A stretch of DNA of 64,000 bases, taken from Pseudomonas poae. GTDB lineage: Bacteria; Pseudomonadota; Gammaproteobacteria; Pseudomonadales; Pseudomonadaceae. This document shows, one piece after another, positions 57,199 to 64,000 of this stretch (position 1 is the stretch's first letter; every line of letters begins with the position of its first letter). The notes under the pieces were generated by a model. It did not search any database, was not told where the DNA came from, and saw only the letters and a list, made by a program, of their open reading frames with translations. The translations under genes and the position numbers were made by a program. The DNA lies in the NCBI GenBank assembly GCA_004000515.1, contig CP034537.1:6028001-6092000 (forward strand), written 5' to 3'.

Positions 57199-59165
57199 AT
57201 GCGTCTCTTCCTCTGCGAGAAACCGTCCCAGGGTCGTGACATCGCCAAGGTGCTCGGAGCCAACCGGCGTGGTGATGGTTGCCTGATCGGCACCGACTCA
57301 ACCGTCACCTGGTGTATCGGCCACCTGCTGGAGACGGTCCCACCCGAAGCTTATGGCATTCAGTACAAGAATTGGTCGTTGGATCATCTACCGATCATTC
57401 CCGCGCAGTGGCAGGTTGAGGTCAAACCCAAGACTGCCGCACAGTTCAAGGTCATCAAACGCCTGCTCAGTGACGCTACCACCGTGGTCATCGCAACCGA
57501 CGCCGATCGCGAAGGTGAAATGATTGCTCGCGAATTGCTGGAGCTCTGCAAGTATCGAGGCCCCGTTCAGCGCCTCTGGTTGTCCGCGCTTAACGAGGCG
57601 TCGATTCGCAAAGCATTGTCTTCGCTGAAGTCTGGTCAGGAGACCTTCCCGCTTTATCACTCAGCCCTCGCCCGCAGCCGTGCCGACTGGCTGATCGGCA
57701 TGAACCTCAGTCGTTTGTTTACCCTTCTTGGTCGGCGGGCAGGCTACGACGGCGTTTTGTCAGTGGGGCGCGTCCAGACACCCACCTTACGTCTGGTGGT
57801 CGATCAGGATCGGGCGATTGCCGGCTTCGTCCCGGTACCCTACTGGACCGTTGACGTGCGCCTATCGTCGATGGACCAGCGATTCATCGCGTCGTGGTTA
57901 CCGCCACGTTCAGGACGGGACGAAGCGGGGCGTTGCCTGCAACAGGCGCTTGCCCATCAGGCGGTCCAAACAATCACCGATGGTAAGTCCGCCACGGTAA
58001 TCTCGTTGCAGACTGAGCATTTCCGAGAACCGCCGCCCCTGCCCTTCGACCTGAGCACGTTGCAGGAAGTCTGCTCACGTAAGCTGGGGCTCGGCGTTCA
58101 GGAAGTCCTGAACATCGCCCAAGCCCTGTATGAAACCCACAAAGCCACCACCTACCCGCGCAGCGATTGCCGCTATTTGCCAGAGAGTATGTTCAACGAG
58201 GCACCCGCGGTACTCGATGTCCTGCTCAAAACGGATCCTGCACTCAGACCTGCATTCGGGAGCCTCGATCGATCATTGCGCTCCCGCGTGTGGAACGATG
58301 CCAAGGTCACCGCGCACCACGGCATCATTCCCACCACCGAGCCGACAAACCTGGCGCGGATGTCCGAACAAGAACGCCATGTCTACGAACTGATTCGTAG
58401 CCACTACCTTGTGCAATTTCTTCAGCATCATGAGTTTGATCGAACCCAGGTCGAACTGGAATGTGGCGAAGAACGATTGACCGCTGTTGGCAAACAGATC
58501 CTGGTCCAGGGCTGGAAAAGCTTACTCTGCGAAAACACCGAGGAGGATGAGCCCAGTCACAAGTCCCAAGCCTTACCCGTCTTGCAACAGGGCACGCAGT
58601 GCGCAGTGGACGACGTCGAACTCAAGTCCATGCGCACTGCCGCTCCCAAACCACTGACCGAGGGCGATCTGATCAAGGCCATGAAAAATGTGGCCAAGCT
58701 GGTCAACGACCCACGCCTGAAACAGAAACTTCGGGACACCACCGGTATCGGTACCGAAGCCACGCGAGCCGGCATCATCAAGGGGTTGATTGATCGCGGT
58801 TATTTGCTGAAGAAAAACGCGCCCTCATGGCCTCCGCCGCGGCCCATACCTTGATTGAGGCGGTACCCGCCACAGTCGCAGATCCGGGTATGACCGCAAT
58901 TTGGGAACAGGCGCTGGACGAAATCGAAGCGGGACGCCTGACCCTGGATGCGTTCGTTGCCAAGCAAGCGAACTGGATTGCGCAGTTGGTCGCACACTGC
59001 CGCTCACTCACTTTGGCAATAGCGGTCGAAACGAGTCCGGGCTGCCCCATCTGCAACGCGTCAATGCTCAGGCGAAAGGGGAAATCAGGGCCGTTCTGGT
59101 CATGCTCCCGCTACCCGGATTGCAAGGGCACGGTGTCGATCAGTAAAGATACGCGTCGCTCATGA
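57199..59165 (+). pseudogene. topB: DNA topoisomerase III (ICE type), one frameshift
   Basis: Type IA topoisomerase, restored length about 655 aa. MRLFLCEKPSQGRDIAKVLG starts the Toprim domain, VVIATDADREGEMIARELLE holds its acidic residues, and LLGRRAGYDGVLSVGRVQTP and ATTYPRSDCRYLPESM carry the catalytic Tyr. The shift is in a five-A run near 58815. The other frame gives LMASAAAHTLIEAVPATVAD and a C-terminal zinc ribbon (CPICNASMLRRKGKSGPFWS, CSRYPDCKG). Such TopB proteins act in ICE DNA processing. Confidence 0.92.
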
Positions 59166-60065
59166 TGTGCCATAGGACGATCATCATGAGAATGGTGCGC
59201 TCTCTGCCTTGACCTCGTCCCACCCTGTCTGCTGTAGTGCCTCAGGATCATCGCCAACGGCGACCCAAGACCGATTTGCTCCGGGTAGCTCGGTCGAACT
59301 CCTAGAGTTCGGAGCCTTCTCTTCTGCGGAATTTCATTCCCGTTTTATGCTCGACCTGATCACGGTGGCGGATGACCACTGTTGCCTCTGCCCGGCAACA
59401 GCGGTCATCCGCTTCGGCGATCGTATTCAGTCCCGGAGCCCACCGGGGAAACACTGGGCACCCTTTGTGCGCGGATGCGTGCCAGCATGTTCCGACCCAG
59501 GCCACGACAAGGGTCGGTTGGCGAATCATGGCGCAGTTAAACCAAGTGTTGCGAGGCGCTTGTCGACTGCGTAAGACCGTCAAAGGTGGCTTTTCTGTTC
59601 CTCGCCTGGCGCCCCGCCAGGCCGCCTCTTCATTTTTAATTTTCTTAATTCCAGTGACTTCTACCGTATTCCGGCCTTAAAAAATCGGGTTGCAGCGTCT
59701 TGACGCTCTCCTGTGACAGGCTTATACAAAGGGCGTGGTTCGCTGTCGTTGACAGCCCAGCCCAGGTAGCTTGAACCTTCAAGGCTACGCCACGTTCGTG
59801 GTGGTTTACCCAAGTGCGATCAGCGTTCGGAAGCTCGCGCGGTTACCGCTTCAGCGGTGATGAATGCCCACTACCCTAGGTCCGCAGATTTGCTGCGGAT
59901 TTCTCCTCGGCTGCCCCCCTATTCTCCAGACGCATCGATCTGATGGTCATCGGCTTGCCGGTGACAAGTCGTTCATCGTTCGCCTTCACCTAACCCACCC
60001 TGACGGGGCTCACTTCCCCGTCAGGGCTGTGCGTCGCCGTTTTCCCTTGAAACAGGAGAACCACC
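59166..60065 (+). ncRNA. 900-bp non-coding region with an array of hairpins
   Basis: No convincing gene, but eleven stem-loops between 59295 and 60026. Examples: CGAACTC/GAGTTCG (59295-59311); a 19-position stem with one mismatch (59368-59412); GCCTGGCG/CGCCAGGC (59604-59622); GCTGTC/GACAGC (59742-59756); ACCGCT/AGCGGT (59845-59858); TCCGCAG/CTGCGGA (59881-59899); CCCTGACGGGG/CCCCGTCAGGG (59998-60026). The last ends 39 bp before the DUF3577 start, which has AGGAGA. Structured RNA, a long leader or a transfer origin are possible. Confidence 0.5.
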
Positions 60066-60645
60066 ATGGCCCACGCCAACCAATCCCAAGAAGCAACTAC
60101 TTACTTCAATCTGCACACCGTCGGTATCGGCTACCTCAACCGTGTTCGTGAAGTACAAGTCCGCCGCGGCCAGCCGTTCATGGCGTGCGATATCGCCGCT
60201 CTGCATGGTGCCACTGATGCAGTGGAATACACCCGTTTCGACTGCAAAGTCGCAGGGGCGAAGCTGAACGTTTGATTCGCCTCTACATGGACGCCGTCAA
60301 AGCCGACAAAAAGGTCTTGCTGTCGTTCCGTATCGGCGACTTGTGGATTGACCCATTTCTCTATGAGAAAGGCGATAAACAAGGCCAACCGGGCGCCAGC
60401 CTGAAAGGTCGTCTGCTGTACATCGACTGGATCAAGGTCAACGGCACGTTCGAGTACAAAGCGCCTGCCAGGCAGGAAGCAACAGCACCTGCTGAGCAAT
60501 CGCCAAACAGTGAGCCATCCCCAAAGTCGACTGATGTCAATGCCGAGGATACCGCCCCCCAGCAAAGTCCAGGATTGAACCTGAATCTGCACCCACTTCC
60601 CGCACGGCTCGCCGTGTTGCCACACGTACTGTTCAGTCCGCCTGA
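60066..60645 (+). pseudogene. DUF3577 / STY4534-type ICE protein, frameshifted
   Basis: TTYFNLHTVGIGYLNRVREV, RRGQPFMACDIAALHGATDA and YTRFDCKVAGA, then after a one-base loss near 60260 ERLIRLYMDAVKADKKVLLS, FRIGDLWIDPFLYEKGDKQG and KGRLLYIDWIKVNGTFEYKA. This is the DUF3577 family, a highly expressed small protein in this ICE class, possibly single-strand DNA-binding by fold (inference). The C-terminal tail is low-complexity and may be shifted again; a stop at 60643-60645 (RTVQSA) is the likely natural end, before a terminator. Confidence 0.75.
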
Positions 60646-60668
60646 GCAATCCACGATGTTTACATCAA

Positions 60669-60690
60669 GGCGCTCAATCGAGCGCCTTTT
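60669..60690 (+). terminator. rho-independent terminator
   Basis: GGCGCTC (60669-60675) pairs with GAGCGCC (60680-60686), followed by four T. It lies between the DUF3577 gene and the next small gene. Confidence 0.8.
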
Positions 60691-60714
60691 CTTCAATCAG
60701 CACAGGAGACCCAT

Positions 60715-60972
60715 ATGGAATCCTTCTGGCTTTGCGACGACTGCCTGTTCGCTACAGCTTACGAGGACTACAGCACGTTATCGCTCTACTACACGACAGA
60801 TGAGATCGCGAAACGTATTTCTGGCCTCCATCTTGGGCTGGCTCGGCTAATGCCCATCAGTGCCGACTTCGATCCCGAAACTGGCCGTGGAATAAGAACC
60901 TTCTCCCCATTGCCCTGCGACGGTTGTGATTCACATCTGCACGGACAACGCCACCGATTCACTCGGCTGTAA
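60715..60972 (+). CDS. small ICE protein with two CxxC motifs
   Basis: An 85-aa protein. CDDC near the N-terminus (residues 7-10) and CDGC near the C-terminus (about 69-72) could clamp one zinc ion. The middle (YYTTDEIAKRISGLHLGLAR) is helical. CACAGGAG precedes the ATG. Not recognised; common setting between DUF3577 and radC. Confidence 0.6.
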   Translation: MESFWLCDDCLFATAYEDYSTLSLYYTTDEIAKRISGLHLGLARLMPISADFDPETGRGIRTFSPLPCDGCDSHLHGQRHRFTRL

Positions 60973-61053
60973 ACAGCGCGTCATCGGGCAGTGCCCGTAA
61001 CTCTATATCAACCTCGGGGACACCACTCCCTCGGGTGTGTACCCCCGGATTTT

Positions 61054-61065
61054 CTCCTTCGGAGG
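61054..61065 (+). promoter_or_regulatory. RBS-sequestering hairpin before radC
   Basis: CTCC TTC GGAG contains the GGAGG ribosome site of radC in its 3' arm, seven bases from the ATG. The short stem (4 bp) may slow initiation. Larger paired elements precede it (CGGGC/GCCCG at 60985-60997, and GGGGACACC near 61016 pairing with GGGTGT and CCCC near 61033-61045). Confidence 0.4.
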
Positions 61066-61071
61066 TAGCCC

Positions 61072-61566
61072 ATGAGCACCCAACTCACACTGATTGAAAC
61101 CTCGAATGTCGAGGCTGATCGTATCGCCCAAGAAAACCAGCTGATCAACGAAGCGCTGCACATCCTGGATCGTCGGCTGTTCACCCGCGGCCCCGGTCTG
61201 ACTTCACCTGACACCGTGGCCTCGTACCTAAAACTGCGTATTGCGCCACAAGAGCATGAAGTTTTCGGTGTAATTTTTCTCGATGCCCGCCATCGCGTTC
61301 TGGCATTCGAGATCCTCTTTCACGGGAGTATCGATGGCGCCAGCGTTTATCCCCGCCAAGTCGTCAAGCGCTCCCTCGCACATAACGCAGCTGCTGCCAT
61401 TGTCGTTCACAACCACCCCTCCGGTTGCACGGAACCCAGTCTGGCGGATCGCGCCTTGACCGCACGGTTGAAAGCAGCGCTGGACTTGATCGAAGTGCGC
61501 GTACTGGATCACTTCATCGTCGGCGAAGGTCGTCCTCTCTCCCTTGCCGAGCATGGCTGGCTTTAA
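61072..61566 (+). CDS. radC: RadC-like JAB-domain protein of the ICE
   Basis: A 164-aa RadC-family protein with a complete JAMM metalloprotease-like motif: Glu in [10 protein letters not shown], then [18 protein letters not shown] (His-x-His and Asp). [20 protein letters not shown] and [20 protein letters not shown] match the family. It is shorter than chromosomal RadC, lacking the N-terminal HhH part, as usual for mobile-element copies. A DNA-repair role is traditional but unproven. A terminator follows. Confidence 0.9.
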   Translation: MSTQLTLIETSNVEADRIAQENQLINEALHILDRRLFTRGPGLTSPDTVASYLKLRIAPQEHEVFGVIFLDARHRVLAFEILFHGSIDGASVYPRQVVKRSLAHNAAAAIVVHNHPSGCTEPSLADRALTARLKAALDLIEVRVLDHFIVGEGRPLSLAEHGWL

Positions 61567-61574
61567 ACCCCCAA

Positions 61575-61594
61575 AAGGCGTCTTCGGACGCCTT
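61575..61594 (+). terminator. rho-independent terminator after radC
   Basis: AAGGCGTC TTCG GACGCCTT, a stable UUCG-type tetraloop hairpin, followed by GTTCATTTC. Confidence 0.75.
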
Positions 61595-61620
61595 GTTCAT
61601 TTCCCTTCTGGAGAACCGTC

Positions 61621-62367
61621 ATGAACCCCGCACCCCAAGCCCCTACTCTGCTGGGGGCCTCAAATCCATTTGCTCGCGGTTACGACAACTTGCATATCGA
61701 ACGACTGCTACAGATCGCCTACGCTAATGATTGCCCTCCCTGCTTTCGCCCCGTACACGACACACAAGCCCATCTTCCCGACGATGCGTTAGAACTGTTT
61801 CCCTGCCTGTTCAATGACGACGTCGCCTTGATTAGCGAAGGCCAATCCATTCCGGATGAATTGGAAGAATGCTTCCAGTCCGCCGGGCTGGTGCGCCAAG
61901 TGATCTATAACGTGACTGGCGAAATGCTCGATGAGCGACATCACGTCGGTGACCTGTACTCCCTGGAAGAAGCCCAAGCCGTGGTCCATCGTTTGAGCTT
62001 CGACACAGGACACTACAGTCGAGCCTGGGAGATCAGCACCGCACACCTCACTGACGAAGCGCTGCGCCACCTGGAAAGCTGGGTTGGCAATTTCGACTCA
62101 AAGCCAACCGGACTGCTGTTTGAACCCTTTGCCCTGCCAGACTGCAATGGCGTCGGATGTAAGCTGATCGGCACGCCTTGGACCGACGATAACTTGGTGC
62201 AGATCGAGGGCAATCCTTACTCCTCGCTGAGGCAAGAGCAGCTCGACGCCGGAACGCCGGAAGCCTTGGTCAACGTACTGTATCTGGCGGCATTGGCGGA
62301 TGTGAGGTTGTTGATCTTCGACCCCGACGCTGCCGTCTTGGATGGGCTCGCGATTTTTGATGAGTAG
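61621..62367 (+). CDS. ICE hypothetical protein (possibly DUF5983-like)
   Basis: A 248-aa soluble protein: FARGYDNLHIERLLQIAYAN, QVIYNVTGEMLDERHHVGDL, VVHRLSFDTGHYSRAWEIST, and a C-terminal ADVRLLIFDPDAAVLDGLAI. I associate the HYSRAWEIS and FDPDAxVLDGL blocks with DUF5983-type proteins of Pseudomonas ICEs, from memory. No catalytic motif stands out. It has GGAGAA before the ATG and a terminator downstream, so it is probably a single-gene unit. Confidence 0.6.
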   Translation: MNPAPQAPTLLGASNPFARGYDNLHIERLLQIAYANDCPPCFRPVHDTQAHLPDDALELFPCLFNDDVALISEGQSIPDELEECFQSAGLVRQVIYNVTGEMLDERHHVGDLYSLEEAQAVVHRLSFDTGHYSRAWEISTAHLTDEALRHLESWVGNFDSKPTGLLFEPFALPDCNGVGCKLIGTPWTDDNLVQIEGNPYSSLRQEQLDAGTPEALVNVLYLAALADVRLLIFDPDAAVLDGLAIFDE

Positions 62368-62429
62368 CAACGAGTTCAGCGTTAACACGATCCACCTTGA
62401 ATCAACTTCCTCACTGAATCGCTCCTTCA

Positions 62430-62470
62430 CCTCATGTCAGGTTCTGCACTGAATCTGACATGAGGTTTTT
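62430..62470 (+). terminator. strong rho-independent terminator
   Basis: CCTCATGTCAG (62430-62440) pairs perfectly with CTGACATGAGG (62455-62465), followed by five T. It separates the DNA-processing block from the pilus/transfer block. Confidence 0.85.
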
Positions 62471-62472
62471 CC

Positions 62473-63015
62473 ATGGAGCGTTTTTTCACGCCTGTCTGCC
62501 TGCTGGGTTTGTTGAGTGCCTGCACCGCACAAATCCCAAACCCATTGCCGACTAATCCAGAGATTGACGGTAGCTCCAATCAGCCGCAGTTATCGAGGAG
62601 TCCGGCCGACGAAAGCCATCCGTCAGAACTCCGCTATGGCCGCTATACACTGGTCAGCACCGAGCCCACCACGGAACAACGTGATCTCCTCGCTCAAATC
62701 ATTGACGTGAGCATTCCGTCCAACCTGAATCCTTCGGTACAGGAAGCGATGCACTACGTGCTGCAGCGCTCGGGTTATTCGCTTTGCCCTGCCGCCGAAC
62801 CAGTAAAGATATTGTTTAACCGGCCTCTGCCCGCCGCCCATTACCGGCTCGGCCCGATCTCTTTGCGCAGCGCGCTACAAGTGCTGGCTGGCCCCGCCTG
62901 GCAACTCACGATCGATGAGGTCAGCCGTTCGGTCTGCTTCGAACGGCAGAAAAATGATGGCGGCACGGTGCGAGTCACGCCAACCTCGTCCCATCAGTCG
63001 GAGGCACGGCCATGA
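62473..63015 (+). CDS. pilL: PilL-type lipoprotein of the ICE conjugation apparatus
   Basis: A 180-aa lipoprotein. The signal ends in a lipobox (LLGLLSAC), with Cys at about 17 as the modified residue. The PilL N-terminal-like domain (TIGR03748-like) spans about residues 50-165: YGRYTLVSTEPTTEQRDLLA, VQEAMHYVLQRSGYSLCPAA and SALQVLAGPAWQLTIDEVSR. It is a TcpQ/PilN-related periplasmic module of the ICE mating apparatus. Its start is three bases after the terminator T-tract. Coupled to the next gene by ATGA. Confidence 0.85.
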   Translation: MERFFTPVCLLGLLSACTAQIPNPLPTNPEIDGSSNQPQLSRSPADESHPSELRYGRYTLVSTEPTTEQRDLLAQIIDVSIPSNLNPSVQEAMHYVLQRSGYSLCPAAEPVKILFNRPLPAAHYRLGPISLRSALQVLAGPAWQLTIDEVSRSVCFERQKNDGGTVRVTPTSSHQSEARP

Positions 63016-63683
63016 AAGCCTCGACCTTTCAGACCCTCATTGTCGGCTCACTTTGCCTGGCGGTCTCCGGGCTGAGTGGTGGTTTGTATAACCAGTATCA
63101 ACGCGTGACTGAGCTGGAAAATGCGAACGCCCAACGCGCACAGGCCCTGGATACCCTGCAACGTGATTCAAGCACCCTCTTGGATGCCCAGGAAAAGCTG
63201 CAATACGCATTGAAAGACCTGAAGCAGATGGTCGATACCGGTGAGCAACAGGCCAATACCCTCGATCCGATGCTGGATCAATGGGCGCAAGAGATACAGG
63301 AGCTACGCGACGGCCTGGCAGACCGTGCCACCGAAGCCGACATGATCGCGCTACGCGCACGACTTGAGCACGTTGAGCAGCAACTCTTGGACCTCAAGAC
63401 CCAGCTACCACTCCCAGCACCGACGCCCTCCTCGGACAAGCCGAAAAAAGCCTCTCGCCCAAAACCTGCCCCGCTCTCGCCGCCATTCTCCGTGTTGGGT
63501 GTCGAATCTCGCGGTGGCGAGCGCTTTCTGGCCGTCGCTCCTCCTGATAGCCGTTCGCTCAAGGATATCCAGTTGCTGCACAGCGGCGAGCAGCTAGGCA
63601 CTTGGCACCTGAAGGTGCTGGAGCCGAACACGGCCATCTTCGCGATGACCACTCAGCCAGACCAGACCGTGCAACTCCCTTGA
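63012..63683 (+). CDS. membrane-anchored coiled-coil ICE protein
   Basis: A 223-aa protein with one N-terminal membrane helix (LIVGSLCLAVSGLSGGLY). A long coiled coil follows (about residues 30-130: LENANAQRAQALDTLQRDSS, RARLEHVEQQLLDLKTQL), then a Pro/Lys linker and a small C-terminal domain (FSVLGVESRGGERFLAVAPP, GTWHLKVLEPNTAIFAM). Probably periplasmic and part of the conjugation machinery, by position between PilL and PFL_4693-type genes. Confidence 0.7.
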   Translation: MKASTFQTLIVGSLCLAVSGLSGGLYNQYQRVTELENANAQRAQALDTLQRDSSTLLDAQEKLQYALKDLKQMVDTGEQQANTLDPMLDQWAQEIQELRDGLADRATEADMIALRARLEHVEQQLLDLKTQLPLPAPTPSSDKPKKASRPKPAPLSPPFSVLGVESRGGERFLAVAPPDSRSLKDIQLLHSGEQLGTWHLKVLEPNTAIFAMTTQPDQTVQLP

Positions 63684-63692
63684 GAAACGATC

Positions 63693-64000
63693 ATGAACCG
63701 AGCGCTCCTGTCCCCCGTCGTCTGTCTCGTTTCACTGCTTAGCACGGCCGCTGCGATGGCTAACCCTGTCACGACACCGTCACGGGTCCAGGACACACAG
63801 TCCACTCAGCTGGGGCGCTCGCACCCTGAACAGGCGACAAGCTGGGGGCTCACGGAGCAGGAATGGACGCGCTTCGAACAGATCCAAGCGGGCCCGCGTG
63901 GTTTTTGGAGCCCGAATCTGGATCCGCTGACTGCGCTCGGCGTCGAGGCAGAGACCGACCAAGAACGCCAGCGCTATGCCGAATTGCAGGTGGCGTTGGA
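63693..64000 (+). CDS. PFL_4693-type ICE protein (TIGR03759-like), partial
   Basis: The gene runs past the right edge. The visible 102 codons have a signal peptide (VVCLVSLLSTAAAMA) and the family start WGLTEQEWTRFEQIQAGPRG, WSPNLDPLTALGVEAETDQE, RQRYAELQV. From memory this is the N-terminus of TIGR03759 / PFL_4693 proteins, exported components encoded early in the ICE transfer block. Confidence 0.82.
   Translation, partial: MNRALLSPVVCLVSLLSTAAAMANPVTTPSRVQDTQSTQLGRSHPEQATSWGLTEQEWTRFEQIQAGPRGFWSPNLDPLTALGVEAETDQERQRYAELQVAL

Noticed and set aside
59209..59574. Possible 121-aa plus-strand gene in the topB-DUF3577 gap
   Set aside because: Cys/Ser/His-rich, no ribosome site, interrupts strong hairpins, and a similar-sized frame exists on the opposite strand over the same hairpins.

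Overview
The window looks like a Pseudomonas chromosome or accessory segment (P. putida / P. fluorescens type). Reasons are a DUF1652 protein, a P. putida-style gallate (gal) cluster, paired DUF4142 proteins, and core genes of a PFGI-1-class integrative conjugative element (ICE). No complete tRNA, rRNA or CRISPR array is visible.

Layout. (1) 1-2924: an intact IS66-family element with matching terminal repeats and an 8-bp target duplication has inserted after the fourth codon of a haem-oxygenase-like (iron-containing redox enzyme) gene. (2) 3.4-20.1 kb: mixed, stress-flavoured accessory genes: M42 peptidase, DUF892 ferritin-like protein, ZIP transporter, PLDc_N protein, broken YetF/DUF421 gene, CinA-type amidohydrolase, low-affinity iron permease-like protein, Gfo/Idh/MocA oxidoreductase, LysE exporter, exonuclease III, truncated LigD phosphoesterase domain, DUF4142 proteins, CBS protein, DUF1652 protein and a LysR regulator. 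(3) 20.2-31.5 kb: a scrambled island. It holds two copies of a parDE locus (antitoxins intact, toxins broken), a multi-PAS HWE histidine kinase with a response regulator, a RES/Xre-type toxin-antitoxin pair, two remnants of a DUF4102-type integrase, a 21-bp tRNA-Gly 3'-end core (att-like), and an inverted IS3/IS110/IS3 chimera. (4) 31.6-39.4 kb: gallate degradation, galDCB (minus), galR (plus), galP-galA-galT (minus). (5) 40.1-49.1 kb: a second aromatic cluster under a divergent LysR regulator. It has decarboxylase, hydratase, tautomerase, acylating aldehyde dehydrogenase, plant-type ferredoxin, catechol 2,3-dioxygenase, 4-hydroxy-2-oxovalerate aldolase, a polytopic membrane protein and a SphA-type outer-membrane protein. 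(6) 49.5-64.0 kb: ICE core, all on the plus strand: AlpA regulator, ParA, two tiny coupled genes, ParB, DUF2857, STY4528-type replication protein, PFL_4669-type protein, DUF3158, SSB, TopB, DUF3577, RadC, a DUF5983-like protein, PilL lipoprotein, a coiled-coil protein and the start of a PFL_4693-type protein.

The two catabolic blocks convert ring-cleavage products to central metabolites: gallate through 4-oxalomesaconate to pyruvate and oxaloacetate, and catechol through 2-oxopent-4-enoate to pyruvate and acetyl-CoA. They lie between island remnants and an ICE core, so they are plausibly mobile cargo. That is inference, because neither ICE end is seen with certainty.

Caution on quality. About 20-25 otherwise well-conserved genes carry a single-base insertion or deletion, mostly in a short homopolymer, and one-base correction restores family-typical lengths (GalA 420 aa, catechol 2,3-dioxygenase 307 aa). 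Much of the apparent gene breakage may therefore be sequencing error. Exceptions that look real are the IS66 insertion, the first parE copy, the integrase fragments, the LigD fragment and the IS3/IS110 chimera.
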